A stretch of DNA of 6,429 nt from Comamonadaceae bacterium (GTDB lineage Bacteria; Pseudomonadota; Gammaproteobacteria; Burkholderiales; Burkholderiaceae), in contig CANNNB010000139.1 of NCBI GenBank assembly GCA_947505995.1, forward strand, positions 1 through 6,429, written 5' to 3'. The notes beneath the pieces are model-generated. The model ran no database searches. It was not told where the DNA came from and saw only the letters and a program-made list of their open reading frames with translations. The position numbers were made by a program, and so were the translations under genes. Position 1 is the stretch's first letter. Each line of letters starts with the position of its first letter. Shown one piece after another: positions 1 to 6,429 of the stretch.

Positions 1-764
1 AAGACCGCGTCATGCGCAAAGGCGACGGCACCTACACCTACTTTGTGCCCGATGTGGCCTACCACATTGCCAAATGGGAACGCGGCTTTACCAAGGTTGT
101 CAACATTCAAGGCACCGACCACCATGGCACCATTGCACGCGTGCGCGCTGGCTTGCAAGCCGCGGGCGCTGGCATTCCAGAAGGTTACCCCGACTACGTG
201 TTGCACACCATGGTGCGCGTGATGCGCGGCGGCGTTGAAGTAAAAATTTCCAAGCGCGCTGGCAGTTATGTGACACTGCGCGATCTCATTGAGTGGACCA
301 GCAAAGATGCCGTCCGCTTCTTCTTGCTCAGCCGCAAGCCCGACACCGAATACGTGTTCGACATTGATTTGGCTTTGGCTAAAAACAACGACAACCCCGT
401 GTATTACGTGCAATATGCCCATGCACGCATTCACTCGATTTTGCGAACCTGGGGCGGCGATGTGGCCAGCTTGACCAAAGTCGATTTGTCCAACTTAGAA
501 AACCCCAAAGCACAAGCCCTGATGTTGCTGTTGGCCAAGTACCCTCAAATGCTCAGTGATGCGGCGCAAGACTTTGCACCGCACGACGTGACGTTTTACT
601 TGCGCGACTTGGCAGCCAGCTACCACAGCTACTACGATGCAGAGCGTATTTTGGTTGAGGATGAACCACTCAAACTGGCGCGTTTGGCACTGGTTGCGGC
701 TTGCGCGCAAGTCTTGCAAAATGGCTTGAAAATCTTGGGTGTATCTGCACCTGAACAGATGTAA
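1..764 (+). CDS. argS: Arginyl-tRNA synthetase, C-terminal part (5' end outside window)
   Basis: Charges tRNA-Arg with arginine using ATP, in the cytoplasm. The reading frame is open from the first complete codon at base 3 and encodes 253 residues up to the TAA at 762-764. The family is usually about 550-600 residues, so roughly 300 N-terminal residues, including the HIGH-type ATP site, lie upstream. The ATG at base 12 is an internal methionine, not a start. Visible landmarks are DGTYTYF with VPDVAYH near the 5' end, GTDHHG at 111-128, and a KISKR motif at 243-257, which is the KMSKS-type loop that closes over ATP. From about base 390 the DALR-type helical anticodon-binding domain begins ([13 protein letters not shown]) and runs to the C-terminal GVSAPEQM. 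The wording matches Burkholderiales ArgRS and differs from the E. coli enzyme, which lacks a recognisable KMSKS. Nothing suggests damage. A SPOR-domain gene follows after 45 bases. Confidence 0.97.
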   Translation, partial: DRVMRKGDGTYTYFVPDVAYHIAKWERGFTKVVNIQGTDHHGTIARVRAGLQAAGAGIPEGYPDYVLHTMVRVMRGGVEVKISKRAGSYVTLRDLIEWTSKDAVRFFLLSRKPDTEYVFDIDLALAKNNDNPVYYVQYAHARIHSILRTWGGDVASLTKVDLSNLENPKAQALMLLLAKYPQMLSDAAQDFAPHDVTFYLRDLAASYHSYYDAERILVEDEPLKLARLALVAACAQVLQNGLKILGVSAPEQM

Positions 765-793
765 TCCAAACGCTATTTTTTTCGTATGACTTT

Positions 794-798
794 GAGAG
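794..798 (+). promoter_or_regulatory. Possible Shine-Dalgarno deciding the SPOR gene start
   Basis: GAGAG lies 11 bases before the ATG at 810. The alternative in-frame ATG at 786 is preceded by a T-rich stretch (776-782) with no purine-rich site. The spacing is somewhat long, so this supports the 810 start only moderately. Confidence 0.4.
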
Positions 799-809
799 CA
801 CTTCACAAC

Positions 810-1454
810 ATGTCCCACCCCAACATCCAAGGCCAGCGCGGCGGCACCTTGCTCGGCTTTGTTCTAGGTTTGGTCATCGGCCTCACCGTCGCCCTCGGTG
901 TCGCCATGTATGTGACCAAAGTGCCCATGCCTTTTAGCAACAAGAACCAATCTCGCTCGGCCGACCAAGATGCTGTCGAAGCGCAAAAGAACAAAGATTG
1001 GAATCCAAACGGTGCTTTGCAAAGCAAACCTGTCACACCAGAAGCACCAGCAGACAGCACGGCCGCCAATCCTGGTGCCACCGCAGGTGCAATCACTCCG
1101 GGTGCCAGCCCATCACCACCAGCCCCCGCCGTCACGGCCGACCCAACAGCCGCCGCTCCTGCACCACCGCCAGCGGCCACACCCCAGCCAGCGAACAAAG
1201 CATCTGCAAGCAACGATCCTTTCACCTATTTTGTTCAAGCAGGTGCTTTCAAATCTGCAACCGATGCCGACTCTCAAAAAGCCAAACTGTCAATGATGGG
1301 CATTGAAGCCAAAATCAGTGAACGCGAGCAAGCTGGGCGGGCCATCTATCGGGTTCGAAGTGGCCCCTTTGATGACAAAGAACAAGCCGAAAAAATTAAA
1401 TCACGCATAGATTCCAGTGGCATGGATGCCGCTTTGGTCCGTGTACAACGTTAA
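810..1454 (+). CDS. SPOR-domain inner-membrane protein, FtsN-like
   Basis: A 214-residue protein with FtsN-like architecture. It has a short cytoplasmic tail (residues 1-12), one hydrophobic membrane segment at about 13-36 (from GGTLLGF to YVTK), a polar stretch, a proline/alanine-rich linker at about 74-135, and a C-terminal SPOR domain from about 136 (DPFTYFVQAGAF) to the end. SPOR domains bind peptidoglycan strands stripped of stem peptides at the division septum, so a periplasmic role at the septum or cell wall is inferred. Whether it is the functional FtsN cannot be settled from sequence alone. I chose the ATG at 810 because GAGAG stands upstream and the protein then begins just before the membrane segment. 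Starting at 786 would add eight residues (MTLRALHN). It sits 45 bases after argS and 35 bases before dsbA, so it is probably co-transcribed with both. Confidence 0.88.
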   Translation: MSHPNIQGQRGGTLLGFVLGLVIGLTVALGVAMYVTKVPMPFSNKNQSRSADQDAVEAQKNKDWNPNGALQSKPVTPEAPADSTAANPGATAGAITPGASPSPPAPAVTADPTAAAPAPPPAATPQPANKASASNDPFTYFVQAGAFKSATDADSQKAKLSMMGIEAKISEREQAGRAIYRVRSGPFDDKEQAEKIKSRIDSSGMDAALVRVQR

Positions 1455-1489
1455 GCTTTGCCAGTAACTCATTTGATCAGGAGTACCCT

Positions 1490-2152
1490 ATGAAACGCCG
1501 TGAATTTTCTTTAGCCAGCCTAGGCACCGCTGCAACCATCAGCGGCCTCAGCTTGAGCCAGACCGCTTTCGCACAAGGCCCCGCCAGGTTTGTTGCGGGC
1601 AAGGATTACATCAAGTTGGACCGTGCCGTGCCCACCGAAACAGAAGCTGGCAAAGTTGAAGTGATTGAATTTTTTTGGTACAGCTGCGGTCACTGCAACG
1701 CATTTGAGCCCACCTTTGCGCAATGGGTGAAAAATGCGCCCAAAGATGTCTTGGTTCGCCGTATTCCTGTTGCTTTTCGAGAAGATTTTGCTCCCCAACA
1801 ACGCTTGTTTTTCACGCTGGAAGCCATGGGCTTGTTAGACAAATTACACGTTAAAGTGTTCCAAGCCATTCACGTCGAGCGCTTGCCCTTGAACACCGAC
1901 GCCACTATTTTGACTTGGGTCGAAAAACAAGGCGTAGATAAAACTAAATTTGCCGATATGGCCAAATCTTTTGCTGTGGCAAGCAAGCTCAAGCGTGCGG
2001 TGCAATTGCAAAACGATTTCAAAATTGAAGGCGTTCCTTCTCTTGGCGTGGCGGGCAAGTACTACATCGACGGCACTTCGGCAGGCAGCATGGAACGCGC
2101 ATTGCAAGTGACAGATTCGTTGTTGGCACAAGTTCGACAAGGTCGTGCCTGA
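1490..2152 (+). CDS. dsbA: Thiol:disulfide interchange protein DsbA
   Basis: A periplasmic oxidant that introduces disulfide bonds into exported proteins and is normally re-oxidised by DsbB. The 220-residue length suits the family. Residues 1-28 look like a cleavable signal ending AFA|QG. The thioredoxin fold carries the active site C66-G-H-C69 in the context FFWYSCGHC, and the cis-proline that faces it is P183 in GVPSL. The residues between them form the helical insertion typical of DsbA. CGHC rather than the E. coli CPHC is usual in betaproteobacterial DsbA. The start is well supported: AGGAG at 1479-1483 lies six bases before the ATG. The signal begins MKRREFSL, which resembles a twin-arginine motif (RRxF), so Tat export is possible. 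It is the last gene of the left block, and a strong terminator follows 23 bases after its stop. Confidence 0.95.
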   Translation: MKRREFSLASLGTAATISGLSLSQTAFAQGPARFVAGKDYIKLDRAVPTETEAGKVEVIEFFWYSCGHCNAFEPTFAQWVKNAPKDVLVRRIPVAFREDFAPQQRLFFTLEAMGLLDKLHVKVFQAIHVERLPLNTDATILTWVEKQGVDKTKFADMAKSFAVASKLKRAVQLQNDFKIEGVPSLGVAGKYYIDGTSAGSMERALQVTDSLLAQVRQGRA

Positions 2153-2175
2153 TTCAAGCCCGGTGTTGCACATCT

Positions 2176-2199
2176 GCCCGCTTCGGCGGGCTTTTTTTT
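2176..2199 (+). terminator. Rho-independent terminator after dsbA
   Basis: A perfect 6-bp stem GCCCGC (2176-2181) / GCGGGC (2186-2191) closes a TTCG loop (2182-2185). In RNA this is the very stable C(UUCG)G tetraloop. Eight T follow at 2192-2199, and a second run of six T lies at 2204-2209. It separates the argS-SPOR-dsbA block from lptA and its downstream genes. Confidence 0.95.
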
Positions 2200-2221
2200 C
2201 GCATTTTTTCATGAAAGAGGC

Positions 2222-2247
2222 TTGACTTCCCTCTGAACACCTACAAT
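2222..2247 (+). promoter_or_regulatory. lptA: Possible sigma-70-type promoter for lptA
   Basis: TTGACT (2222-2227) is close to the -35 consensus and TACAAT (2242-2247) is close to the -10 consensus. The gap is only 14 bases, whereas about 17 is preferred, so the two may not work together. TACAAT would place the RNA start near 2254, leaving a leader of only about 14 bases before the ATG at 2268. A promoter is expected here because a terminator lies just upstream and the lptA-lptB-rpoN-rlmL genes need one. I do not see a convincing sigma-E or sigma-54 site. Confidence 0.4.
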
Positions 2248-2267
2248 CAAGCAAGATTCGCGCCTTT

Positions 2268-2882
2268 ATGAAAATCAAGTTCATCACTTTGCTCTTCACC
2301 CTCGCAGCCGCATTAGCGGCTCAGAGTGCTTTCGCCGAAAAAGCAGATCGAGACAAGCCCATGAACGTCGAAGCCGATTCGCTCAAGCACGACGATCAAC
2401 AACAACTCACCACCTTCACTGGCAAAGTTCTCATGACCAAGGGTACCTTGGTCCTCAAAGCGGCTAGGATGGAAGTCAAACAAGACAAGCAAGGCAACCA
2501 AGTCGCCAAATTGTGGGCAGATCCCGGAGAGCGCATTTTCTTCCGCCAAAAACGCGAAGGTCTGGACGAATATACCGAGGGCGAGGCAGAAACGGCTGTC
2601 TACAACAGCCAAGCCGATACGCTCACCCTCACGCAACGGGCTGAACTGCGATTGATTCGTGGCGCATTGGTCGCCGATCGCATTCAAGGCCAACAAATTT
2701 TGGTCAACAACACTACCGAAGTATTTATGGTGGATGGCAAGCCCAGCGGCACCGGCAGCCCGACTGGCAGCCAACGCGTCAAAGCCACCATGACACCACG
2801 CCCTAAAACCATCGAGGTGAACCCACCCGTTACCGGACCTGCATTGAAATCCAGCCCGCGCACGGGTGGAGACAAGCCATGA
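2268..2882 (+). CDS. lptA: LPS transport periplasmic protein LptA
   Basis: Forms the periplasmic beta-jellyroll bridge that carries lipopolysaccharide from the LptB2FGC extractor in the inner membrane to LptD/LptE in the outer membrane. The 204-residue protein has a signal peptide (residues 1-23, cleavage AFA|EK). The LptA/OstA-type beta domain follows, with the hallmark opening [12 protein letters not shown], then [16 protein letters not shown], and later [13 protein letters not shown]. The C-terminus (about 160-204) is low-complexity and rich in proline, glycine, serine and threonine, probably a disordered tail. The Shine-Dalgarno before the ATG is weak (CAAG-type bases only), so the start rests on the signal peptide. 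Its stop overlaps the lptB start as ATGA. No lptC or kdsC precedes it; the upstream neighbour is dsbA behind a terminator. Confidence 0.93.
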   Translation: MKIKFITLLFTLAAALAAQSAFAEKADRDKPMNVEADSLKHDDQQQLTTFTGKVLMTKGTLVLKAARMEVKQDKQGNQVAKLWADPGERIFFRQKREGLDEYTEGEAETAVYNSQADTLTLTQRAELRLIRGALVADRIQGQQILVNNTTEVFMVDGKPSGTGSPTGSQRVKATMTPRPKTIEVNPPVTGPALKSSPRTGGDKP

Positions 2883-3637
2883 GTGCTCACACCGAAATCA
2901 GCAGCCTTGAAGCGCGTCATTTGCAAAAGTCTTATGGCAGCCGTCAGGTGGTGTTTGATGTTTCCGTTCAAGTTCGAAAAGGTGAAGTGGTAGGTTTGCT
3001 AGGGCCCAATGGCGCCGGCAAGACCACCTCCTTTTACATGATTGTGGGTTTGGTGCGCACCGATGGGGGGCAAATTTTGATCGATGGCGAAGACGTCACG
3101 CGCATGCCCATTCACCGCAGAGCGCGCATGGGACTTTCGTATTTGCCACAGGAAGCATCAATTTTCAGAAAACTCACTGTGGCTGAAAACGTTCGGGCCG
3201 TGTTGGAGTTGCAACTGAATGCCGACGGCAAGCCTTTAAACGATTCAGAAATCAATAGCCGCTTGCAAGCGCTATTGAAAGATTTGCGCGTCGACCATTT
3301 GCACGACTCGCCTTCTCTGGCCTTGTCGGGCGGCGAACGCAGGCGTGTCGAAATTGCCCGCGCCTTGGCCACCGACCCGCGCTTCATTTTGCTGGATGAG
3401 CCTTTTGCTGGCATCGACCCTATTGCCGTCATTGAAATTCAGCGCATCATCGCTTTCTTGAAAGAGCGCGGCATTGGCGTTCTCATCACCGATCACAATG
3501 TGCGCGAAACACTCGGCATTTGCGACCACGCCTACATCATCAGCGAAGGTCGCGTGCTGGCCCAAGGCACACCGCAAGACATCGTGAACAATGCCGATGT
3601 ACGCCGCGTCTACCTAGGCGAACACTTCCGAATGTGA
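2879..3637 (+). CDS. lptB: LPS export ABC transporter ATPase LptB
   Basis: The cytoplasmic ATPase that, as a dimer with LptF and LptG, powers extraction of lipopolysaccharide from the inner membrane. All ABC motifs are intact in 252 residues: Walker [10 protein letters not shown] at 42-50, Q-loop Q91 (LPQEASIF), signature LSGGE at 149-153, Walker B ILLDE with D173 and catalytic E174, D-loop near 178-181, and switch histidine H206 (ITDHN). F96-R97 after the Q-loop match the phenylalanine/arginine pair which in E. coli LptB lies in the groove that contacts LptF/G. The start overlaps the lptA stop by four bases (ATGA), with GGAG at 2868-2871 seven bases upstream, so translational coupling is likely. 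LptB directly before rpoN is a conserved proteobacterial arrangement. Confidence 0.97.
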   Translation: MSAHTEISSLEARHLQKSYGSRQVVFDVSVQVRKGEVVGLLGPNGAGKTTSFYMIVGLVRTDGGQILIDGEDVTRMPIHRRARMGLSYLPQEASIFRKLTVAENVRAVLELQLNADGKPLNDSEINSRLQALLKDLRVDHLHDSPSLALSGGERRRVEIARALATDPRFILLDEPFAGIDPIAVIEIQRIIAFLKERGIGVLITDHNVRETLGICDHAYIISEGRVLAQGTPQDIVNNADVRRVYLGEHFRM

Positions 3638-3654
3638 TGGCCAAAACAATATGA
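3635..3654 (+). other. lptB-rpoN junction with a possible five-codon linking frame
   Basis: The lptB stop TGA (3635-3637) shares its last A with an ATG (3637-3639). That ATG opens a five-codon frame (M-A-K-T-I), and its TGA (3652-3654) overlaps the rpoN ATG (3651-3653) as ATGA. There is no clear Shine-Dalgarno before rpoN, so re-initiation by ribosomes arriving from lptB is a reasonable inference. The frame may be chance. Confidence 0.25.
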
Positions 3655-5219
3655 AGCAAAGCCTTTCCCTTCGGATGTCTCAGCACTTGGCGCTCACGCC
3701 ACAGTTGCAACAATCCATTCGCTTGCTTCAACTCTCTACCCTTGAGCTAAGTCAAGAAGTTGAGCAAATGCTTGACGAAAATCCTTTCCTGGAACGCAGC
3801 ACAGACGATGCGCCGCAAGAGGACTTTGGTCTGGCAGAAGCAGACGCCCGAGTGAGCTTGGGCGACCGGGTGTCTGAAGCCGCCAGCGACGCAGGCTCCG
3901 ACTCGCGCGATGCTGCTGGTGAGTCCACCGCATCGGTTACCAGCGACGAAGCTGTCACAGATGTAGCAGACAGTTGGGACGGCGACGGCAGCACCGAAAT
4001 GGCGCCCGACGACAGCGAGTGGGGAACCGATGCTGGTGCTCGCAAGAACAACACCAACAACGACTCTGAAGGTGCAGACGCCATCGAGTTGGCGCGTGGT
4101 TTAGGCTCACTCACCGATTACTTGCACCGCCAGGCACTGTCAATGCGTCTGTCCGAAATTGACCGTGCCGCCTTGCGTTTTCTCATTGAGTCTCTGAACG
4201 ATGATGGTTATTTGGAAGACAGCCTCGAGTCTTTAGCGCAAGGCCTTGCCGGTACCGACGACATAGAGCAACTTGAAGAGTTGGTGCACCGTTTCACTGT
4301 CGCCTTGAGTTTGTTGCAATCGCTAGAGCCCGTGGGCATTGGTGCTCGAAATTTAGGTGAATGCATGCGCATTCAACTCAAGGCTATTTTGAAGGATGAA
4401 CCAGACAACGAAGCGGCAGCCGTTGCTTTGAAAATTTGCGCATTGCCCTTGGAGTTGCTGGCAAAACGCGACTACAAACGATTGGCCGTTCAGTGCGGTG
4501 AAGACGAAGCGCTTGTCAAACTGGCCCTCACCTTCATCACTCGCCTTGAGCCCAAACCAGGCCGCCCCTTTGCCAATGCAGAGCAGCATGTCATCGTGCC
4601 CGATGTGCTGGTTATCGGTACTCGCAAGGGTGGAGAGCCACATTTCAGAGTGCAGCTCAACCCCGATGTCATGCCCAAGCTGCGCGTGCACGATATTTAT
4701 GCCAACGCATTGCGCGGCGGCAAAGGCGAAGGCCATTTGGGTTTGCAGCAACGTCTGCAAGAAGCGCGTTGGTTTATAAAGAACATTCAACAACGCTTTG
4801 ACACCATCCTGCGAGTTTCCACCGCCATTGTCGAGCGCCAGCGCAACTTTTTTATTCATGGCGAACTGGCCATGAGGCCTTTGGTGCTGCGCGAAATTGC
4901 CGACGAGCTGGGCCTGCACGAGTCGACCATCAGCCGCGTGACCACCGCCAAGTACATGACCACCCCCATGGGCACCTTTGAGCTGAAGTTTTTCTTTGGC
5001 TCAGGCCTGGGCACCGACAGCGGCAGTGCGGCCTCCAGTACAGCCGTGCGCGCCCTTATCAAACAATTGGTGGCGGCAGAAAATCCCAACAAACCCCTGT
5101 CGGACAACCAACTGTCTGAAATGCTCAAAGAACAAGGCATCGATTGCGCGCGGCGCACCGTTGCCAAATACCGCGAGGCGCTCAAAATTGCGCCTGCCAA
5201 CTTGCGTAAAACTCTGTGA
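3651..5219 (+). CDS. rpoN: RNA polymerase sigma-54 factor RpoN
   Basis: Directs RNA polymerase to -24/-12 promoters, which open only with an AAA+ enhancer-binding activator. The protein has 522 residues against 477 in E. coli. Region I is textbook (residues 1-50: MKQSLSLRMSQHLALTPQLQQ, then SIRLLQLSTLEL and ENPFLER). Region II (about 51-150) is acidic and low in complexity, rich in D, E, S and A, and accounts for most of the extra length. The core-binding domain follows from about 155 (TDYLHRQ). A helix-turn-helix lies near 411-431 (VLREIADELGLHESTISRV), and the RpoN box ARRTVAKYRE at 500-509 reads the -24 element. The start 13 bases after the lptB stop fits the conserved N-terminus although no strong ribosome site is visible. 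Its stop overlaps the next gene's GTG start. The gene looks intact and functional. Confidence 0.97.
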   Translation: MKQSLSLRMSQHLALTPQLQQSIRLLQLSTLELSQEVEQMLDENPFLERSTDDAPQEDFGLAEADARVSLGDRVSEAASDAGSDSRDAAGESTASVTSDEAVTDVADSWDGDGSTEMAPDDSEWGTDAGARKNNTNNDSEGADAIELARGLGSLTDYLHRQALSMRLSEIDRAALRFLIESLNDDGYLEDSLESLAQGLAGTDDIEQLEELVHRFTVALSLLQSLEPVGIGARNLGECMRIQLKAILKDEPDNEAAAVALKICALPLELLAKRDYKRLAVQCGEDEALVKLALTFITRLEPKPGRPFANAEQHVIVPDVLVIGTRKGGEPHFRVQLNPDVMPKLRVHDIYANALRGGKGEGHLGLQQRLQEARWFIKNIQQRFDTILRVSTAIVERQRNFFIHGELAMRPLVLREIADELGLHESTISRVTTAKYMTTPMGTFELKFFFGSGLGTDSGSAASSTAVRALIKQLVAAENPNKPLSDNQLSEMLKEQGIDCARRTVAKYREALKIAPANLRKTL

Positions 5220-6429
5220 ACTCGCTTCAACTTTTTATGCCTTGCGCCGCCGGCGTTGAAGGCTTGCTGGCCGATGAGGTCCATCAACTCACAGGACTCA
5301 CAGGCAACGATTTGCTAACCGGTCGCGGCGGTGTCATGGCCAATGCCTCTTGGCGCGATGCCTTGCGCCTAAACTTGCACAGCCGCCTCACTCAACGCGT
5401 GCTCATTCAGTTGTCGCAAACTTTTTACCGCAGCGAAAAAGATTTGTATGACGCAGCCAGCGCCGTGGCTTGGGAAATTTGGTTCACCACCAAGCAAACC
5501 TTCAAGATTGAAATTACCGCGCAGCACAGTCCGCTCACCAGTCTTAACTTTGCCGCACTCAAAATCAAAGACGCCGTGGCCGATCGCTTCCGCGCCAAGC
5601 GCGGCGAGCGCCCAGACGTGAACACGCAATGGCCCGACGTGCGCATTTATGTTCACCTGACGACCGACAGTTGCACGCTTTACATGGACACCTCGGGTGA
5701 GCCCTTGTTCAAACGCGGCTGGCGCGAAGACAAAGGGGACGCACCCCTCAAAGAAACCTTGGCAGCCGCCATGTTGGCCGCCAGCGGCTGGGATGCGCAC
5801 ACCCCCTTGTACGATCCGTGTTGTGGCAGCGGCACCATTGCCATTGAAGCCGCGCAAATTGCGTGCGGCATTGCACCTGGCATTCTGCGCGGTTTCGGTT
5901 TCGAAAAATTATTGCCCTTTCAGCCGCATGTGTGGCAAGCCCTTCAAAACGAAGCCAAAGAACAAGAGCATGCGCCCACTGCTGAAATTCACGCATCTGA
6001 TGTAGCTTTCCGCATGGTCGATTTCACCCAGCGCAATGCAGAGCGCGCAGGCGTAGGCCAAGTGGTGCAAGCGCGCGGCGGCGACGCACTTCAGCGCATG
6101 CCGCCTTGCGAAACGCCGGGCCTCATGCTGCTCAACCCGCCCTACGGCGAGCGCATTGCGGCTGCGGGTGTGGCTGGCGTGTCGAGCAGAGACAGAAATC
6201 GTGAAGACGCTGGCTTTGGCCGATCACGTGATAGCGTTGACTTAAGCCGAGCCCGCGAAGTGGCCGAAGGCGACGATGGCGGCGAGTTCTTCTCGCAACT
6301 GGCCTCGCATTGGAAAAAGAACTACAACGGCTGGACCGCTTGGATGCTCACACCCGATTTAAAGCTGCCCACCAAAATGCGCCTCAAAGAATCACGCCGT
6401 GTGCCCATGTGGAACGGCCCCATTGAATG
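5216..6429 (+). CDS. rlmL: RlmL-type 23S rRNA (guanine-N2) methyltransferase, 3' end cut off
   Basis: A class I SAM-dependent RNA methyltransferase; E. coli RlmL makes m2G2445 in 23S rRNA. The frame is open for 404 codons to the window edge. The N-terminal half (about 1-160) has the ferredoxin-like/THUMP RNA-binding layout, with RIYVHLTTDSCTLYMDTSG and then KRGWRE. The catalytic half has the SAM-binding motif DPCCGSGT at 200-207 and the catalytic NPPYGER at 307-313. The sequence ends at MWNGPIE, which in relatives is close to the C-terminus, so only a short piece is probably missing; an RlmK fusion as in E. coli cannot be excluded. I chose GTG at 5216 (overlapping the rpoN TGA as GTGA) because it gives MNSLQLFMPCAAGVE, similar to the MNSL start of E. 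coli RlmL. ATG at 5237 would remove seven residues and the first strand. Residues about 315-355 form a hydrophilic insert. Confidence 0.88.
   Translation, partial: MNSLQLFMPCAAGVEGLLADEVHQLTGLTGNDLLTGRGGVMANASWRDALRLNLHSRLTQRVLIQLSQTFYRSEKDLYDAASAVAWEIWFTTKQTFKIEITAQHSPLTSLNFAALKIKDAVADRFRAKRGERPDVNTQWPDVRIYVHLTTDSCTLYMDTSGEPLFKRGWREDKGDAPLKETLAAAMLAASGWDAHTPLYDPCCGSGTIAIEAAQIACGIAPGILRGFGFEKLLPFQPHVWQALQNEAKEQEHAPTAEIHASDVAFRMVDFTQRNAERAGVGQVVQARGGDALQRMPPCETPGLMLLNPPYGERIAAAGVAGVSSRDRNREDAGFGRSRDSVDLSRAREVAEGDDGGEFFSQLASHWKKNYNGWTAWMLTPDLKLPTKMRLKESRRVPMWNGPIE

Noticed and set aside
12..14. ATG at base 12 as the start of a separate gene
   Set aside because: The frame is open upstream (D-R-V before the methionine) and these residues belong to the middle of ArgRS, so it is an internal methionine of a gene cut by the window edge.
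685..700. TGGCAC followed by TTGC, resembling a sigma-54 -24/-12 promoter
   Set aside because: The spacing between the GG and GC elements is wrong (three bases instead of five between the blocks), and it lies inside argS coding sequence.
775..783. T-run after argS as a possible terminator
   Set aside because: No GC-rich hairpin precedes the T-run, so it does not resemble an intrinsic terminator; argS probably reads through to the SPOR gene.
803..1225. Antisense open frame opposite the SPOR gene with Ala/Gly-rich translation
   Set aside because: The A/G-rich protein is simply the complement of the Pro/Ala-rich linker codons on the + strand; there is no start signal or family match.
4353..4919. 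Long open frame on the - strand inside rpoN (188 codons)
   Set aside because: It lies wholly antisense to a well-conserved sigma-54 coding region, has no recognisable domain, and is the kind of shadow frame this codon usage produces.
5369..5857. Antisense open frame of 162 codons within the methyltransferase gene
   Set aside because: The + strand frame is open for 404 codons and carries DPCCGSGT and NPPYGER, so the reverse frame is a shadow.
6223..6232. Perfect 10-bp palindrome ATCACGTGAT
   Set aside because: It lies inside coding sequence, has no partner site, and a palindrome of this size is expected by chance in a window this long.

Overview
This window is an ordinary housekeeping segment of a Gram-negative chromosome, with every gene on the + strand. 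Protein wording and gene order point to a betaproteobacterium of the order Burkholderiales, most likely Comamonadaceae-like. The cues are an ArgRS with a KISKR signature, a DsbA with a CGHC active site, a SPOR protein between argS and dsbA, and a stand-alone-looking RlmL-type methyltransferase after rpoN. By eye the GC content is moderate (about the mid-50s percent), lower than in many Burkholderiales. That could fit a freshwater genus such as Limnohabitans or Rhodoferax, but the genus is a guess.

Left block (1-2199): the 3' part of argS (arginyl-tRNA synthetase; about 300 N-terminal residues lie outside the window), then a membrane-anchored SPOR-domain protein resembling FtsN (810-1454), then a periplasmic DsbA-type thiol oxidoreductase (1490-2152). 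Gaps are short (45 and 35 bases). The block ends in a textbook intrinsic terminator: a 6-bp GC stem with a UUCG loop followed by eight T (2176-2199).

Right block (2200-6429): a 68-base intergenic stretch after the terminator carries a possible promoter. It is followed by four tightly packed genes: lptA (periplasmic LPS-bridge protein), lptB (ABC ATPase of the LPS exporter), rpoN (sigma-54) and an RlmL-like 23S rRNA guanine methyltransferase cut off by the window end. lptA/lptB overlap by ATGA and rpoN/rlmL by GTGA. A possible five-codon reading frame links the lptB stop exactly to the rpoN start. LptA and LptB are two parts of the machine that carries lipopolysaccharide to the outer membrane. 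The linkage of lptB to rpoN is a long-known conserved arrangement without a proven functional reason. The methyltransferase at the end looks like a co-transcribed passenger.

I found no mobile element, CRISPR array, tRNA, rRNA, phage gene or defence gene, and no evidence of an undescribed system. No intergenic stretch exceeds about 115 bases. The points worth a second look are modest: the start/stop junctions, the gene neighbourhood lacking lptC and hpf/ptsN, a possible twin-arginine signal on DsbA, and a hydrophilic insert in the methyltransferase with unusual arginine codons.
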